A stretch of DNA of 64,000 nt from the NCBI RefSeq assembly GCF_025787225.1, contig NZ_CP090958.1, positions 1,517,856 to 1,581,855 on the forward strand, in the 5' to 3' direction. The DNA is from Saxibacter everestensis (lineage in GTDB: Bacteria; Actinomycetota; Actinomycetes; Actinomycetales; Brevibacteriaceae). How positions within the stretch are numbered: the first letter of the stretch is position 1; every line of letters starts with the position of its first letter. Below, in pieces: positions 50,578-59,112 of this stretch. Under the pieces are notes generated by a model, which was not told where the DNA came from, did not search any database, and worked only from the letters and a program-made list of their open reading frames with translations. The position numbers were made by a program, and so were the translations under genes.

Positions 50578-51018
50578 TCACAGGTGCTCCTGCCTCTTCA
50601 GCGGGAGTGCGAAGGCTTCCAGTCTCTGTTCGGAATGTGGAATCAAGCCAAGCTCGCGGTAGAACGGATGTGATTTCTCCGCGTCTTCGGTCCCGGCAGC
50701 ATCCGTGGACAGGACGAAAAACCTGCACCCGGCGTAGCGGCGTTTGAGCTCCTCCACCAGCGCCCGCCCGATGCCGGAGCGCTGGGTGCTTGGCCGGACC
50801 AACAAGTCCTGAACGTAACAGACTGTCTCGCCGTCAGAAAGCGCGCGGGTCAGTCCGTCCAGCCGCCCGCTCTCATTGCGGGCGGTGAGCACACAGTGCG
50901 AGTTCTTCAGGCTACGCAGCAGCTTGCCCGCATCCCGGGTGTATTGGAACCAACCGACCGAGTCATACAGATCAACGACCTCTGCAGCCTGATACTCCGC
51001 TGAAATTTCGATCTCCAC
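50578..51018 (-). CDS. GNAT family N-acetyltransferase
   Basis: 146 aa. VVDLYDSVGWFQYTRDAGKLLRSLKNSHCVLTARNESGRLDGLTRALSDG opens the fold; VRPSTQRSGIGRALVEELKRRY holds the acetyl-CoA loop and FYRELGLIPH the end block. Substrate unknown; about 85 bases after comB's start on the same strand. Confidence 0.82.
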   Translation of the reverse strand: MEIEISAEYQAAEVVDLYDSVGWFQYTRDAGKLLRSLKNSHCVLTARNESGRLDGLTRALSDGETVCYVQDLLVRPSTQRSGIGRALVEELKRRYAGCRFFVLSTDAAGTEDAEKSHPFYRELGLIPHSEQRLEAFALPLKRQEHL

Positions 51019-51096
51019 ACATTGAGCCTATCGAAGCTCCGCCCGGCCGGCTCGGCTTTTCGGCCAGGGCCAAGCCGCCGGCGGAAGACCGTCGGA

Positions 51097-51813
51097 TCAG
51101 GACTCCGCCGCCAGAGCGACCGCCTGCCGCACCAGGGTGGCATTGTCGCGGGCCGGCTCACCATCGATGTCGAAGAGGGTGTCTTCGAGGCCGACCCGGG
51201 TGTCCAGTCCCGCGGCCAGCGCCAGGCTCAACACCGGCCAGGCGCCGCCGTCCTCCCCGTGCAGGAGTATCGGCCGCTCAACGTCGCCGATCTGGTCGAG
51301 CAGGTTCTTCGCCGTCGCCACGGCGCTACCTGGATCGGTCTCCGTCACCTCGGCCAGCAGTCGCAGCATCTCGCCCATCAGCCCGGACGCCCTCAACACA
51401 GCTGCTCCCCCGGTGCCGGAGAACAGCCCCGCCTCGACCCCCACGCCCTTGTCGAGCAGGGCCCGGGCCACGCGTTCGGCACCAGGCTCGTGCCAGTTGA
51501 CAGAAGCATGATCGGGCAGCACGGTCCAGGAATTGATCCAGCCCACCCGTTGCTCGACATCCGCCGAGATCCAGGCGCCAGTGGTTACGCCGACGGGTAC
51601 GCCCGGCACAGCGTTGCGGATGGCGGCTACGGTCGACGCGACGTCATCCGGGCGGAGAGAGTCATTGCCGTCGGCACCCCTCGGATGCACGTGCAAATCC
51701 ACGCAACCTGCTTCGACGGCAAGCGCTGCGGCGGCCGCAATCTCGGCAGGGCGAATCGGCAGATCCGCGAACTCGGACACCGTTCGCCGTCCATTCACAC
51801 AGCACTGAATCAT
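51097..51813 (-). CDS. BKACE (3-keto-5-aminohexanoate cleavage enzyme) family protein
   Basis: 238 aa. The TIM-barrel family motif DLHVHPRG (zinc-binding HxH) lies near residue 38, and GVGVEAGLFSG and GLDTRVGLEDTL are the matching later blocks. BKACE enzymes condense acetyl-CoA with beta-keto acids, releasing acetoacetate and an acyl-CoA. The protein is shorter than the usual 270-300 aa, lacking part of the end, and no lysine-degradation genes are present, so the substrate is open. Confidence 0.75.
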   Translation of the reverse strand: MIQCCVNGRRTVSEFADLPIRPAEIAAAAALAVEAGCVDLHVHPRGADGNDSLRPDDVASTVAAIRNAVPGVPVGVTTGAWISADVEQRVGWINSWTVLPDHASVNWHEPGAERVARALLDKGVGVEAGLFSGTGGAAVLRASGLMGEMLRLLAEVTETDPGSAVATAKNLLDQIGDVERPILLHGEDGGAWPVLSLALAAGLDTRVGLEDTLFDIDGEPARDNATLVRQAVALAAES

Positions 51814-51838
51814 TCGCCCAGCCTACGTCTGCCGTCGC

Positions 51839-52390
51839 TCAGATCTGGTAATCGTCGGCGATATCCAGGTAGCGGCCATTCTGGTACAGCAGCGGGGCCT
51901 CGGCGGTTTCACCGACCACGGCGTCGGTGACCTGCGCGATGACCAGGGAGCTGTCGCCGTGTGGGATCCGGTTACGGATGCGCGCGACCATCCAGGTATC
52001 CACATCGCGAAGTATCGGAACCGCGTGCGGGCCGGCCTGAGCGCCAACCCCGGCGAAGCGGTCGATACCGGACGTGGCGAAACGAGTGGCAAGCGGCTCA
52101 TGCCGTTTGGCCAGGATGTGCACGCCCACGTAATCCTGCCCGGCGATAACGCGCCAGCTGGATGAGCGCTGACTGATATTGAAGGCGATCACCGGCGGCT
52201 CCGCGCTGACCGAAACCAGCGAGGTCGCCGTGAAGCCGGCACGCTGGCCATCGATGGAAGCAGTGACGATAGCGACGCCGGCACCGTGTTGTCGAAACAG
52301 CCCGCGGAAGAGGTCAGGCGTGACCGGGCACTGCTCAGCGTTGGTGGGACGGGAAGTATCCAACTCGGAGCAGTTCGGGCTCAACGTCAT
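51839..52390 (-). CDS. Flavin reductase-like (FMN-binding split barrel) protein
   Basis: 183 aa from the ATG at 52390, preceded by GGAGAA; an upstream start at 52414 has none. LFRGLFRQHGAGVAIVTASIDGQRAGFTATSLVSVSAEPPVIAFNISQRSSSW is the standard flavin-reductase opening, with VGVHILAKRHEPLATRFA and GDSSLVIAQVTD later. Such proteins supply reduced FMN/FAD to two-component monooxygenases, none of which lies nearby. The next 219 bases (to 52609) hold no gene I can support. Confidence 0.85.
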   Translation of the reverse strand: MTLSPNCSELDTSRPTNAEQCPVTPDLFRGLFRQHGAGVAIVTASIDGQRAGFTATSLVSVSAEPPVIAFNISQRSSSWRVIAGQDYVGVHILAKRHEPLATRFATSGIDRFAGVGAQAGPHAVPILRDVDTWMVARIRNRIPHGDSSLVIAQVTDAVVGETAEAPLLYQNGRYLDIADDYQI

Positions 52391-52609
52391 GACGGTTCTC
52401 CAGGCACGTAACATTCCGGCACAAGCCGGAAATCGTTTGTCGGTGGCACAGTAGTTCAGCGGTCAGCGTCCGCCGCGTTATTCCACAGTTAGCAGTCCCG
52501 GCCGAATAGACGCCGAAGCCGCGACACCTGCCGTCATGTTCTTCGAACAAGTCGACCTGGGAAAAGCACAGCTCGCAGAACCGCTCGTGGCAGCAAGCGG
52601 AAATCGGCT

Positions 52610-53275
52610 TTAGCTGCTCCAGCCGGGTTGCACCAGTCCGGTTTCGTAGGCAAAGACCACGAGCTGGGCGCGATCTCGGGCGTGTAGCTTGATCATTGCC
52701 CTGCTGACGTGAGTCTTCGTCGTGGCTGGGCTGATGAAGAGCCGGGCGGCGATTTCGCTGTTCGACAGGCCAGCCGCGACGTGCTGCATGACCTCCCGTT
52801 CGCGCTCGGTCAGTTGATCCAGCCTGGGTGAAAGCGTCGCGGGCTTGGACTGTGACGCGAACGCTTCGATCAGCGAACGGGTCGCTTTCGGAGAAAGCAG
52901 GGAATCCCCCGATGCCACGCCACGTACCGCTCGGATCAGGTCTACCGGTTCGGTGTCCTTGACCAGGAATCCGCTGGCGCCATTCCGGATCGCTTCGAAG
53001 ATGTACTCGTCCTCCTCGAAGGTGGTCAGGATGATGATCCTCACGTCTGCAAGGGAGGCGTCCGCGCTTACCTGCTTGGTCGCCTCAAGGCCATCCTGTC
53101 GCGGCATCCTGATGTCCATTAGAACGACGTCCGGCCTTTGCTGACTGATCGCCTCGACCGCCGCTAGCCCGTCGCCCGCCTCAGCAACAACCGAGATGTC
53201 GTCCTCGGCATCCAGCAACGCGCGAAGGCCGCCTCGCACCAGGACCTGGTCGTCAGCCAGCACCACCCGGATCAT
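52610..53275 (-). CDS. NarL/LuxR-type response regulator
   Basis: 221 aa. The receiver domain has DD at residues 8-9, the phosphoacceptor D54 in VLMDIRMP and K in VKDTEP; the LuxR HTH is LTEREREVMQHVAAGLSNSEIAARLFISPATTKTHVSRAMIKL. Its start overlaps the kinase stop by one base (TGATG), so the two are translated together. Confidence 0.95.
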   Translation of the reverse strand: MIRVVLADDQVLVRGGLRALLDAEDDISVVAEAGDGLAAVEAISQQRPDVVLMDIRMPRQDGLEATKQVSADASLADVRIIILTTFEEDEYIFEAIRNGASGFLVKDTEPVDLIRAVRGVASGDSLLSPKATRSLIEAFASQSKPATLSPRLDQLTEREREVMQHVAAGLSNSEIAARLFISPATTKTHVSRAMIKLHARDRAQLVVFAYETGLVQPGWSS

Positions 53276-54441
53276 CAGCTGCCCTCGGCATCGAGGGGCA
53301 AGCGGGCGTGAACCGTCCAGCCCCTGGCCAGTTCCGGACCCGCAGTGAGGCTTCCGCCAACCGCAGCTGCCCGCTCGCGCATCCCGATCAATCCATTTCC
53401 GCCTTCGCTCAGATCGGTGGTCGTGGTCGACGCTGTCCCCGGATCGGTGACCGTCAGGTCCACTGCTTGCGCACCGATCTCGATCGTGATTGCTGCCTGT
53501 TTACGGTTGCTGTGTTTCGCCACGTTCGTCAGGGCCTCCTGGATGATCCGATAAGCACTCCGGTCGACAGTGCCAGTTATCCGCCCCGGGTCGCCGTCAA
53601 TGCTGAGCGCAACCGCGATTCCAGCAGCGTCGGCGCGCTTCACCAAGTCATCGAGCCTCGCCAGTCCGGCCACCGGAGCTCGCTCGGCGGCTGAATCCAC
53701 GCTGCGCAGCACACCGAGAATCGACCTGAGCTCGACCAGCGCCTCCTTGCTCGACGTCCGAATTGTGGTCAGGGCCGACCGGGTTTGCTCTGGAAGCTCA
53801 TCCGCCAGATGCAGTGCGATCCCGGCCTGCAGGTTGATCAGTGCCATATTGTGCGCCACCGAGTCGTGCAGCTCCCGTGCAATCCGCACGCGTTCCTCAT
53901 CCGCCCGCCGGCTCTCGGCCACTTTCTTCTTGCGCATCTCATCCGCCGCACGAAGCCGACGCTGTCGCACCAGTTCGGTGACGGTGAACAGTACGGCAAG
54001 CCATGCCCCCACCGCCATCACGAAGATCCATGAGGGTGCCGGCGTCCGGCCGAGCATGAAGTCCAGCCACGGCAACGCAAGAAAGGTAATGCCAAAGGCA
54101 ATCAGTACCGATCGGCGGTGCCCGCGGATCAGCGCGTTGGCGCCGGACATCGCAAACGCTGCAATGAATGGTCCCTTTGGCCCGTCTGCCAGGATGTAGC
54201 CGAGCGTGGTCGCCAGGGTTCCCGCAAGCACCCATACCGGGAACCGATAGCGGAACGGAAGCAATAGCACTCCGGCCAGCAGCAGGGTGAGGTTCAGCGG
54301 GGAGAATCCTGCATCATCGGGCCGCCAGTGCGCGACAGCGAAGGTGAAACCGAGCTGGATAACGGCAATCGGCACGATCCGCAGGTAGAGCGCCGATGCG
54401 TGCGATGACGGCACGTACCCGTCCGGCTCACCCATCGTCAT
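53275..54441 (-). CDS. HisKA_3-type sensor histidine kinase
   Basis: 388 aa. About five to six membrane segments (residues 18-155), no extracytoplasmic sensor domain, so the signal is likely sensed in the membrane. The dimerisation/phosphoacceptor block is RELHDSVAHNMALINLQAG with H192; the ATPase domain has EALTNVAKHSN, then GNGLIGMRERAAAVGG. Resembles DesK/LiaS-like kinases that answer envelope stress. Partner of the response regulator. Confidence 0.93.
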   Translation of the reverse strand: MTMGEPDGYVPSSHASALYLRIVPIAVIQLGFTFAVAHWRPDDAGFSPLNLTLLLAGVLLLPFRYRFPVWVLAGTLATTLGYILADGPKGPFIAAFAMSGANALIRGHRRSVLIAFGITFLALPWLDFMLGRTPAPSWIFVMAVGAWLAVLFTVTELVRQRRLRAADEMRKKKVAESRRADEERVRIARELHDSVAHNMALINLQAGIALHLADELPEQTRSALTTIRTSSKEALVELRSILGVLRSVDSAAERAPVAGLARLDDLVKRADAAGIAVALSIDGDPGRITGTVDRSAYRIIQEALTNVAKHSNRKQAAITIEIGAQAVDLTVTDPGTASTTTTDLSEGGNGLIGMRERAAAVGGSLTAGPELARGWTVHARLPLDAEGS

Positions 54442-54487
54442 GCCTTGAGTCTAGTAACTAACGTCCGGCCGGGCCTCCGCTGCGGGA

Positions 54488-54504
54488 AGTAGTTGTCCAC
54501 TACT
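54488..54504. promoter_or_regulatory. 17-bp dyad between the two-component genes and the SHOCT gene
   Basis: AGTAGT and ACTACT flank TGTCC. It lies 47 bases from the kinase start and 160 from the SHOCT gene, so it may be the response regulator's site for one or both transcripts. Nothing else was seen in the 223-base gap. Confidence 0.4.
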
Positions 54505-54664
54505 CCGGATGACGTATGCACCGGCGCTCGCGGCCTGGCGAATCGGCTGCTCGACGCAGTTACAAGAGGGTTCGCTGAGCCGACGAAAAGCAGGCCTGAC
54601 TTCGCGAGGCTTGTACTAGCCGCAAATCGTGGCAGAGATAGCCAACCGGAGGAGATCGATCGAC

Positions 54665-54931
54665 ATGTTCACCGCACAACACTTAAGTCCACTCACGACC
54701 GCGGTCGCGGAAGCCGGCCGGAACTATCACCAGTACGGTCCACCGTGGCCGTTTCCGATCTTCGGCCTGATCTTCCTTGCCGTGCTGATCACCTTCCTGG
54801 TGCTGGGCTGGAACCGGCTGCGCAACCAAGGCCGTACCAGCGCCAGAGACGTCCTGGCTGACAGGTTCGCCCGGGGCGACATCAACGGCGAGGAATACCA
54901 CCAGCGGCTCTCCGAACTCAAGCGCAAGTGA
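54665..54931 (+). CDS. Small membrane SHOCT-domain protein
   Basis: 88 aa from the ATG at 54665, with CGGAGGAG upstream. One membrane helix (FGLIFLAVLITFLVLGW, about 33-49) is followed by a SHOCT motif: ARDVLADRFARGDINGEEYHQRLSELK. SHOCT domains are short oligomerisation modules. It is divergent from the two-component system and may be its target. Confidence 0.85.
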   Translation: MFTAQHLSPLTTAVAEAGRNYHQYGPPWPFPIFGLIFLAVLITFLVLGWNRLRNQGRTSARDVLADRFARGDINGEEYHQRLSELKRK

Positions 54932-54984
54932 CCCGGAGCCCGTGGGGCCCGGTGCAAGTGACCCAGAACCCGTGGGACCCAGAG
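54925..54984 (+). repeat. 30-base tandem duplication at the SHOCT gene end
   Basis: The unit beginning CAAGTGACCC at 54925-54954 recurs at 54955-54984 with five changes. The first copy includes the SHOCT stop codon. A fragment resembling a third, degraded copy follows (TCCGTAGG). The duplication separates the SHOCT stop from the next ribosome site. Confidence 0.7.
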
Positions 54985-55005
54985 TCCGTAGGAAAGGAAA
55001 AGAAA

Positions 55006-55755
55006 ATGACCAATCGAACCACTAAGACGCCGTCCGCCCAGCCGCCGCGCATCAGCAACGGCCCGGCCGATCCGGCCACCCAGATCAATGCGAACGCCGA
55101 CCTTGGGCGCGGCAGCATCAACCCCGGCATTTTGATGGCGGCCAGCACGGGCACAATGATTGGCAGCGTTGTGCTCGGCAACCTGCTGGCCGGCCAAGGC
55201 GGCTACGTCTCGCCGTTCACCCCGAGCGGTGACGTCAGCGCGATGCTGACCGCCAATGCCACGTCGCTTGCGCTCAGCAGCCAGTTGCAGCTCGCATCCG
55301 CGCTGTTGCTCGGTGTATTCACCGCGTTGCTGGCTGCCGGTCTGCGTCGGCGGACCGGGGACGGACCGGGCGCCGCCGTTCTGCTGTTCGGCGGCAGCTA
55401 TGCCTCGATCGTGTTTGCGCTCTCGGCAATGCTGAGCTGGCTGACCAGCCGACCTGAGATAGCCGCCGACGGCCCGAGCGCCCAAACGCTGTCATACCTG
55501 GCGTTCATGACCGGAGGCCCGGGCCATGTCGTCGGACTTGGCATCCTGATCGGCGGAACCGTGATTGCGGCACGATGGACGGCCTCAATGCCGGGATGGC
55601 TGCTGATCGTCGGAACCGTGCTTGGTGTTGTGGCGATCCTGAGCTATCTGTCGCTCAACTGGGCGCCGATGACCGTGCTGATTCCAATCGGGCGATTCGG
55701 TGGCCTGCTGTGGCTCGTTGTCGCCGGTTTCATGCTCGGACGTGATCGGCGGTGA
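55006..55755 (+). CDS. Multi-pass membrane protein, unknown
   Basis: 249 aa from the ATG at 55006 with GGAAAGGA upstream. A disordered Pro/Asn-rich N-terminus of about 45 residues precedes six hydrophobic segments. No family recognised. GTGA overlap with the next gene shows that the two are translated together. Possibly part of the unit driven with the SHOCT gene. Confidence 0.7.
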   Translation: MTNRTTKTPSAQPPRISNGPADPATQINANADLGRGSINPGILMAASTGTMIGSVVLGNLLAGQGGYVSPFTPSGDVSAMLTANATSLALSSQLQLASALLLGVFTALLAAGLRRRTGDGPGAAVLLFGGSYASIVFALSAMLSWLTSRPEIAADGPSAQTLSYLAFMTGGPGHVVGLGILIGGTVIAARWTASMPGWLLIVGTVLGVVAILSYLSLNWAPMTVLIPIGRFGGLLWLVVAGFMLGRDRR

Positions 55756-56324
55756 CACCGGTGAAGCCGGTCTGGCGCAAGGCGCTGCTCACGGCACACA
55801 TCTGCACCTCGCTGGGTTGGTGGGGTGCAGATGTCGTGCTGCTGATTCTCGCGGTGATCGGGCTGACCAGCGATAGTCCGAGTCACGTGCTGACCAGTTA
55901 CGCAGCGCTGTCCCTCTTCGGCCCGGCGGCATTGATCACGCTGTCGCTGGGCGCCTTGCTCACCGGAGTGCTGCTAGGGCTCGGCACAAAATGGGGCCTG
56001 TTGCGTTTCATCTGGGTTGTGGTGAAACTGCTGGCGACGATTGTTTTGTGCGCCCTGGTGATCTTTCTGCTCACGCCGAACCTACGGGATGCCGGCATGC
56101 TGACGCTGCCGGATGGCGCCGCGCCCGTCGTTGACCAGGCTGTCCTGAGTGCGGATGACGTGCGCGCCGGGCTCGGCGAGCTGCCCCGGGAGCTGATCAT
56201 GCCGCCGATAGTCTCACTCACTGTGCTTACAGTGCTCACGGTGATCTCGGTGTACAAACCCTGGGGCCGCATCGGGCGGAGTAGGTCAGCCGGACGTAAA
56301 TCAGCTGCAGCCACACGACCGTGA
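55752..56324 (+). CDS. DUF2269-like membrane protein
   Basis: 190 aa from GTG overlapping the previous stop. It begins WRKALLTAHICTSLGWWGADVVLLILAVIGL, with later helices FGPAALITLSLGALLTGVLLGL and FIWVVVKLLATIVLCALVIFLL, a layout like DUF2269 membrane proteins, and ends in a basic tail. Function unknown; pairs with the preceding membrane protein. Confidence 0.7.
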   Translation: MTPVKPVWRKALLTAHICTSLGWWGADVVLLILAVIGLTSDSPSHVLTSYAALSLFGPAALITLSLGALLTGVLLGLGTKWGLLRFIWVVVKLLATIVLCALVIFLLTPNLRDAGMLTLPDGAAPVVDQAVLSADDVRAGLGELPRELIMPPIVSLTVLTVLTVISVYKPWGRIGRSRSAGRKSAAATRP

Positions 56325-56340
56325 AGCCTAGGATTTGGGT

Positions 56341-56889
56341 ATGTTGATTCGCCGGGAGCAGCCCGCAGACCGTACCGAGATCCTGGCGCTGATCGGATCA
56401 GCATTTAAGTCCGAAGCTCGGGATGGCGAACTGCCGGTCGAAGTCCCGCTAACCGAGGCGCTGTTCGCCAGCGCCGACTACATTCCCGAGCTCTCGCTTG
56501 TCGCGGAGGCTACCGCGATGGGAACGCACGCTGCCCAAGCCGGCCGGTTACTCGGCCACGTGATCTGCACACGAGGGTGGATCGAAACCCAGCCCGCGCT
56601 CGGATTGGGGCCGCTCGCCGTTCTCCCAGAGTTTCAGAAATCGGGTGTCGGCAGTGCGCTGATGTATGCAGTGCTCGGCGCGGCAGATGCGATGGGCGAA
56701 GGCGCCGTAGTTCTGCTCGGTCATCGCGACTACTACCCGCGGTTCGGCTTCCGGCCCGCCGGGCAGCTCGGTATCGAGCCACCTGTCCCAGAATGGGAGG
56801 ACCATTTCCAGGTAAGGACGCTGCGCGAATACTCGCCGGACCTGAGGGGCGCTTTCCATTACAGCCAGCCGTTCAACGAGTTGTCGTAG
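56341..56889 (+). CDS. GNAT family N-acetyltransferase (YhbS-like)
   Basis: 182 aa from ATG 56341; a GTA-ATG context without strong ribosome site. IRREQPADRTEILALIGSAFKSEA, LGPLAVLPEFQKSGVGSALMYAVLGAADAMGEGAVVLLGHRDYYPRFGF are the YhbS hallmarks. Substrate unknown. Confidence 0.85.
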   Translation: MLIRREQPADRTEILALIGSAFKSEARDGELPVEVPLTEALFASADYIPELSLVAEATAMGTHAAQAGRLLGHVICTRGWIETQPALGLGPLAVLPEFQKSGVGSALMYAVLGAADAMGEGAVVLLGHRDYYPRFGFRPAGQLGIEPPVPEWEDHFQVRTLREYSPDLRGAFHYSQPFNELS

Positions 56890-56948
56890 TCCGGGGCCGG
56901 CCTAATGTCACCGCGTCGCTTCTCGCCAGCGTGGGTAGGCTAGGCGGC

Positions 56949-57815
56949 GTGCCTGAAACGTTGACCCCGGAACGCCTTGATGCCGTGATGTCGCTCTTCG
57001 ACCTCACGACCGAAGACGAGCTGGATTACCGGCGGCTACTCACCGAGTACGCCAACCGCGAGCGCCCCGCGGGCGAATATGACGACGTGCGGAAAGCGAC
57101 CGACGTGCTGCGTTCCCGGCTCGGCACCTTCCCCGCTGCTTCTTCCGAGCTCGACGTGCCGCAGACTGCCTGGCTTGTGGCGTTCGCCCTTGTCACCCCC
57201 GACATGGTCGCCTGGCGGGAATCTCTCGGCATCCCGGATGACGTCACCCGGGCCGGCCTGTCGGATATGGGTTTGCAGCTGACGGTCAACCGCCGGGTAC
57301 ACGGGCGCTTCGGGCTTGACACCTGCCGGTGGATGACGCTGCATTTCGCCGGGCATCTTTTCCGGTTTGGCCGGCTGCAGTACCTGCTGCACAGCCAACC
57401 GGGCGGTATTCCGGGAAAAGCGCCGGCCGGCGCCTGGGTGCTGGGCCTGCACATCCCGGAGGCGGGCCCGCTGACGGCGGACGGGATCGACGAGAGCCTT
57501 GAGCAGGCGAATGAGTTCTTCGCCCGCTACTTCCCCGAGCGGGACATCGCGGCCATAACCTGCGAATCGTGGCTGCTCGATCCGTATCTCTCCGAGCAGC
57601 TACCCGGCTCGTCGAACATCGCCCGATTCGCAGCCCGCTTCAATCCCTACGGCGAGAGCCGCGATCAGAACAGCGACGCGATCTACTTCGTCTTCCGGAC
57701 CAGGGAGCTGGACAACTTAGCCGCGCTGCCACGGGACACGTCCCTGCAGCGCGTCATCCTCGACCGGATCGCCGCCGGCGGAAACTGGCAGGTCGCGAGC
57801 GGCTATCTCGGGTAG
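56949..57815 (+). CDS. Acyltransferase-domain protein (GNAT-like, N-terminal helical domain)
   Basis: 288 aa from GTG 56949. LTPERLDAVMSLFDLTTEDELDYRRLLTEYANRE is the N-terminal helical region, then RRVHGRFGLDTCRWMTLHFAGHLFRFGRLQY and WVLGLHIPEAGPLTADGIDESLEQANEFFARYFPERD, typical of the actinobacterial acyltransferase family annotated as DUF5596-like. Its stop directly abuts that of the convergent next gene. Confidence 0.75.
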   Translation: MPETLTPERLDAVMSLFDLTTEDELDYRRLLTEYANRERPAGEYDDVRKATDVLRSRLGTFPAASSELDVPQTAWLVAFALVTPDMVAWRESLGIPDDVTRAGLSDMGLQLTVNRRVHGRFGLDTCRWMTLHFAGHLFRFGRLQYLLHSQPGGIPGKAPAGAWVLGLHIPEAGPLTADGIDESLEQANEFFARYFPERDIAAITCESWLLDPYLSEQLPGSSNIARFAARFNPYGESRDQNSDAIYFVFRTRELDNLAALPRDTSLQRVILDRIAAGGNWQVASGYLG

Positions 57816-58268
57816 CTATTGCATCCGCTTCTTCAGCGCCTCGAATGCCGCGGCAACCCGCTCCTGCGTGCTGTCCAACGCCTCACCGACCTTGTCCTCG
57901 TCGACGGCCTCACCGATCTTTTCCTTCGTGCCGCCGAGGATCTTATTGATCCGCTCCTGCACGCTGTCGATCGTGCCCTCCACATTGTCGTGGCCGAGCG
58001 CGCCATTGATCTTCTTGCCAAGGCTGTCCAGCGATTCATTGATTCTTTCGCTGGCAGAATCGAGTGAACCGCCATCATTGGCGGCATTCCGGATGCCCGA
58101 GCGCGCCTTGCCAAGTCCCGAAGCGACCGAACCACGGATATTGCCGAGAATTTCATCGACCGAATCCGGCAGCTGTGGGCCCGAACCAGACTTGCCCCGA
58201 TAGATCTTCGAAGGCTCAAGTGGCTCTTCGGGTTCGGGGGTTCCGGGATCGTTCTGCGAAGTATCCAT
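57816..58268 (-). CDS. Hypothetical helical protein (CsbD/apolipoprotein-like repeats)
   Basis: 150 aa from ATG 58268. An acidic Pro-rich head (DTSQNDPGTPEPEEPLEPSK) precedes amphipathic repeats: LDSASERINESLDSLGKKINGAL, then IDSVQERINKILGGTKEKIGEAV and LDSTQERVAAAFEALKKRM, each beginning with a D-S-x-x-E-R-[IV] motif. Likely a stress or scaffolding protein; no reaction predicted. Confidence 0.7.
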   Translation of the reverse strand: MDTSQNDPGTPEPEEPLEPSKIYRGKSGSGPQLPDSVDEILGNIRGSVASGLGKARSGIRNAANDGGSLDSASERINESLDSLGKKINGALGHDNVEGTIDSVQERINKILGGTKEKIGEAVDEDKVGEALDSTQERVAAAFEALKKRMQ

Positions 58269-58346
58269 GCACCCATTGCAGTCGACGGACGAAGCCGCGT
58301 CAACATGCGGCGAGGAACTGTCAGCCCGGCGGAATAGGCTGGGGTG

Positions 58347-59108
58347 ATGAGGAATCGTCAAGTGCTCGCGCTAGCTCACCGCGGTGGTGCCCGGTTCCAG
58401 CCGAACATCGGCATCGAGAATACGGCTGAGGCCTTCCGCCAGGCATTTTCCCTCGGCTATCGCTGGTTCGAGACCGATGTGCACAGCTCGCGCGACGGCG
58501 TGCCCTATGCCTTTCATGACGTGGATCTGAAGCGCCTGGCCGGCAGCTCCTCGATGTTCGCTGAGCTCGATGCGGCGCACATTGACCGGCTCCGGATCCG
58601 GCAGCACCCAATCCCCCGGCTCGACGCGCTACTCAGCGAATTTCCGGACGCCAGCTTTAATATCGATCTGAAGTGCGATGACGTCGTCGTCCCCACGGCG
58701 CGGACGCTCCGCAGGCTCGACGCCGTCGATCGGGTCTGCATCGCCTCGTTTTCGCATCGCCGACTGGGGCGGTTCAGGCGGATCATGCCCGAGGCACGTA
58801 CCAGCTGCTCGTTGTTTGAGGCCGCTGCCCTTCGGTTCGGGCCGGGCCGATTCGTCCGGCAGTTCGCAGTACGGGGTGGTGCTAGCGCCGCACAGGTGCC
58901 GGTCGAATGGCGCGGCGTCCGGATCATCACCGGGAGTTTCGTCCGCGCCGTCCACGACCTCGGACTTGCTGTGCATGCGTGGACCATCGACGATGAACAG
59001 ACCATGACCTGGCTGTTGGACCTCGGTGTCGACGGGATCGTCTCGGACCGGATCGATGTGCTGAAGCGGGTCCTGGTCGAACGTGGCCAATGGACGAACG
59101 GACTGTAG
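58347..59108 (+). CDS. Glycerophosphodiester phosphodiesterase
   Basis: 253 aa from ATG 58347 (a GTG lies just before). LALAHRGGARFQPNIGIENTAEAF includes the catalytic HRGG and E of the GDPD barrel; WFETDVHSSRDGVPYAFHDVDLKRL gives the metal-binding ExD and HD pairs, and VHAWTIDDEQTMTWLLDLGVDGIVSDRIDVL closes it. Hydrolyses deacylated phospholipid to glycerol-3-phosphate in the cytosol. Four bases before the ABC exporter start: probable operon. Confidence 0.92.
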   Translation: MRNRQVLALAHRGGARFQPNIGIENTAEAFRQAFSLGYRWFETDVHSSRDGVPYAFHDVDLKRLAGSSSMFAELDAAHIDRLRIRQHPIPRLDALLSEFPDASFNIDLKCDDVVVPTARTLRRLDAVDRVCIASFSHRRLGRFRRIMPEARTSCSLFEAAALRFGPGRFVRQFAVRGGASAAQVPVEWRGVRIITGSFVRAVHDLGLAVHAWTIDDEQTMTWLLDLGVDGIVSDRIDVLKRVLVERGQWTNGL

Positions 59109-59112
59109 CGAA

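Noticed and set aside
51022-51930. 302-codon plus-strand frame
   Set aside because: Antisense shadow of the BKACE gene; low-complexity His/Arg-rich protein.
52335-52550. 71-codon minus-strand ORF upstream of the flavin reductase
   Set aside because: Out of frame with and overlapping the reductase start; no ribosome site and no recognisable domain.
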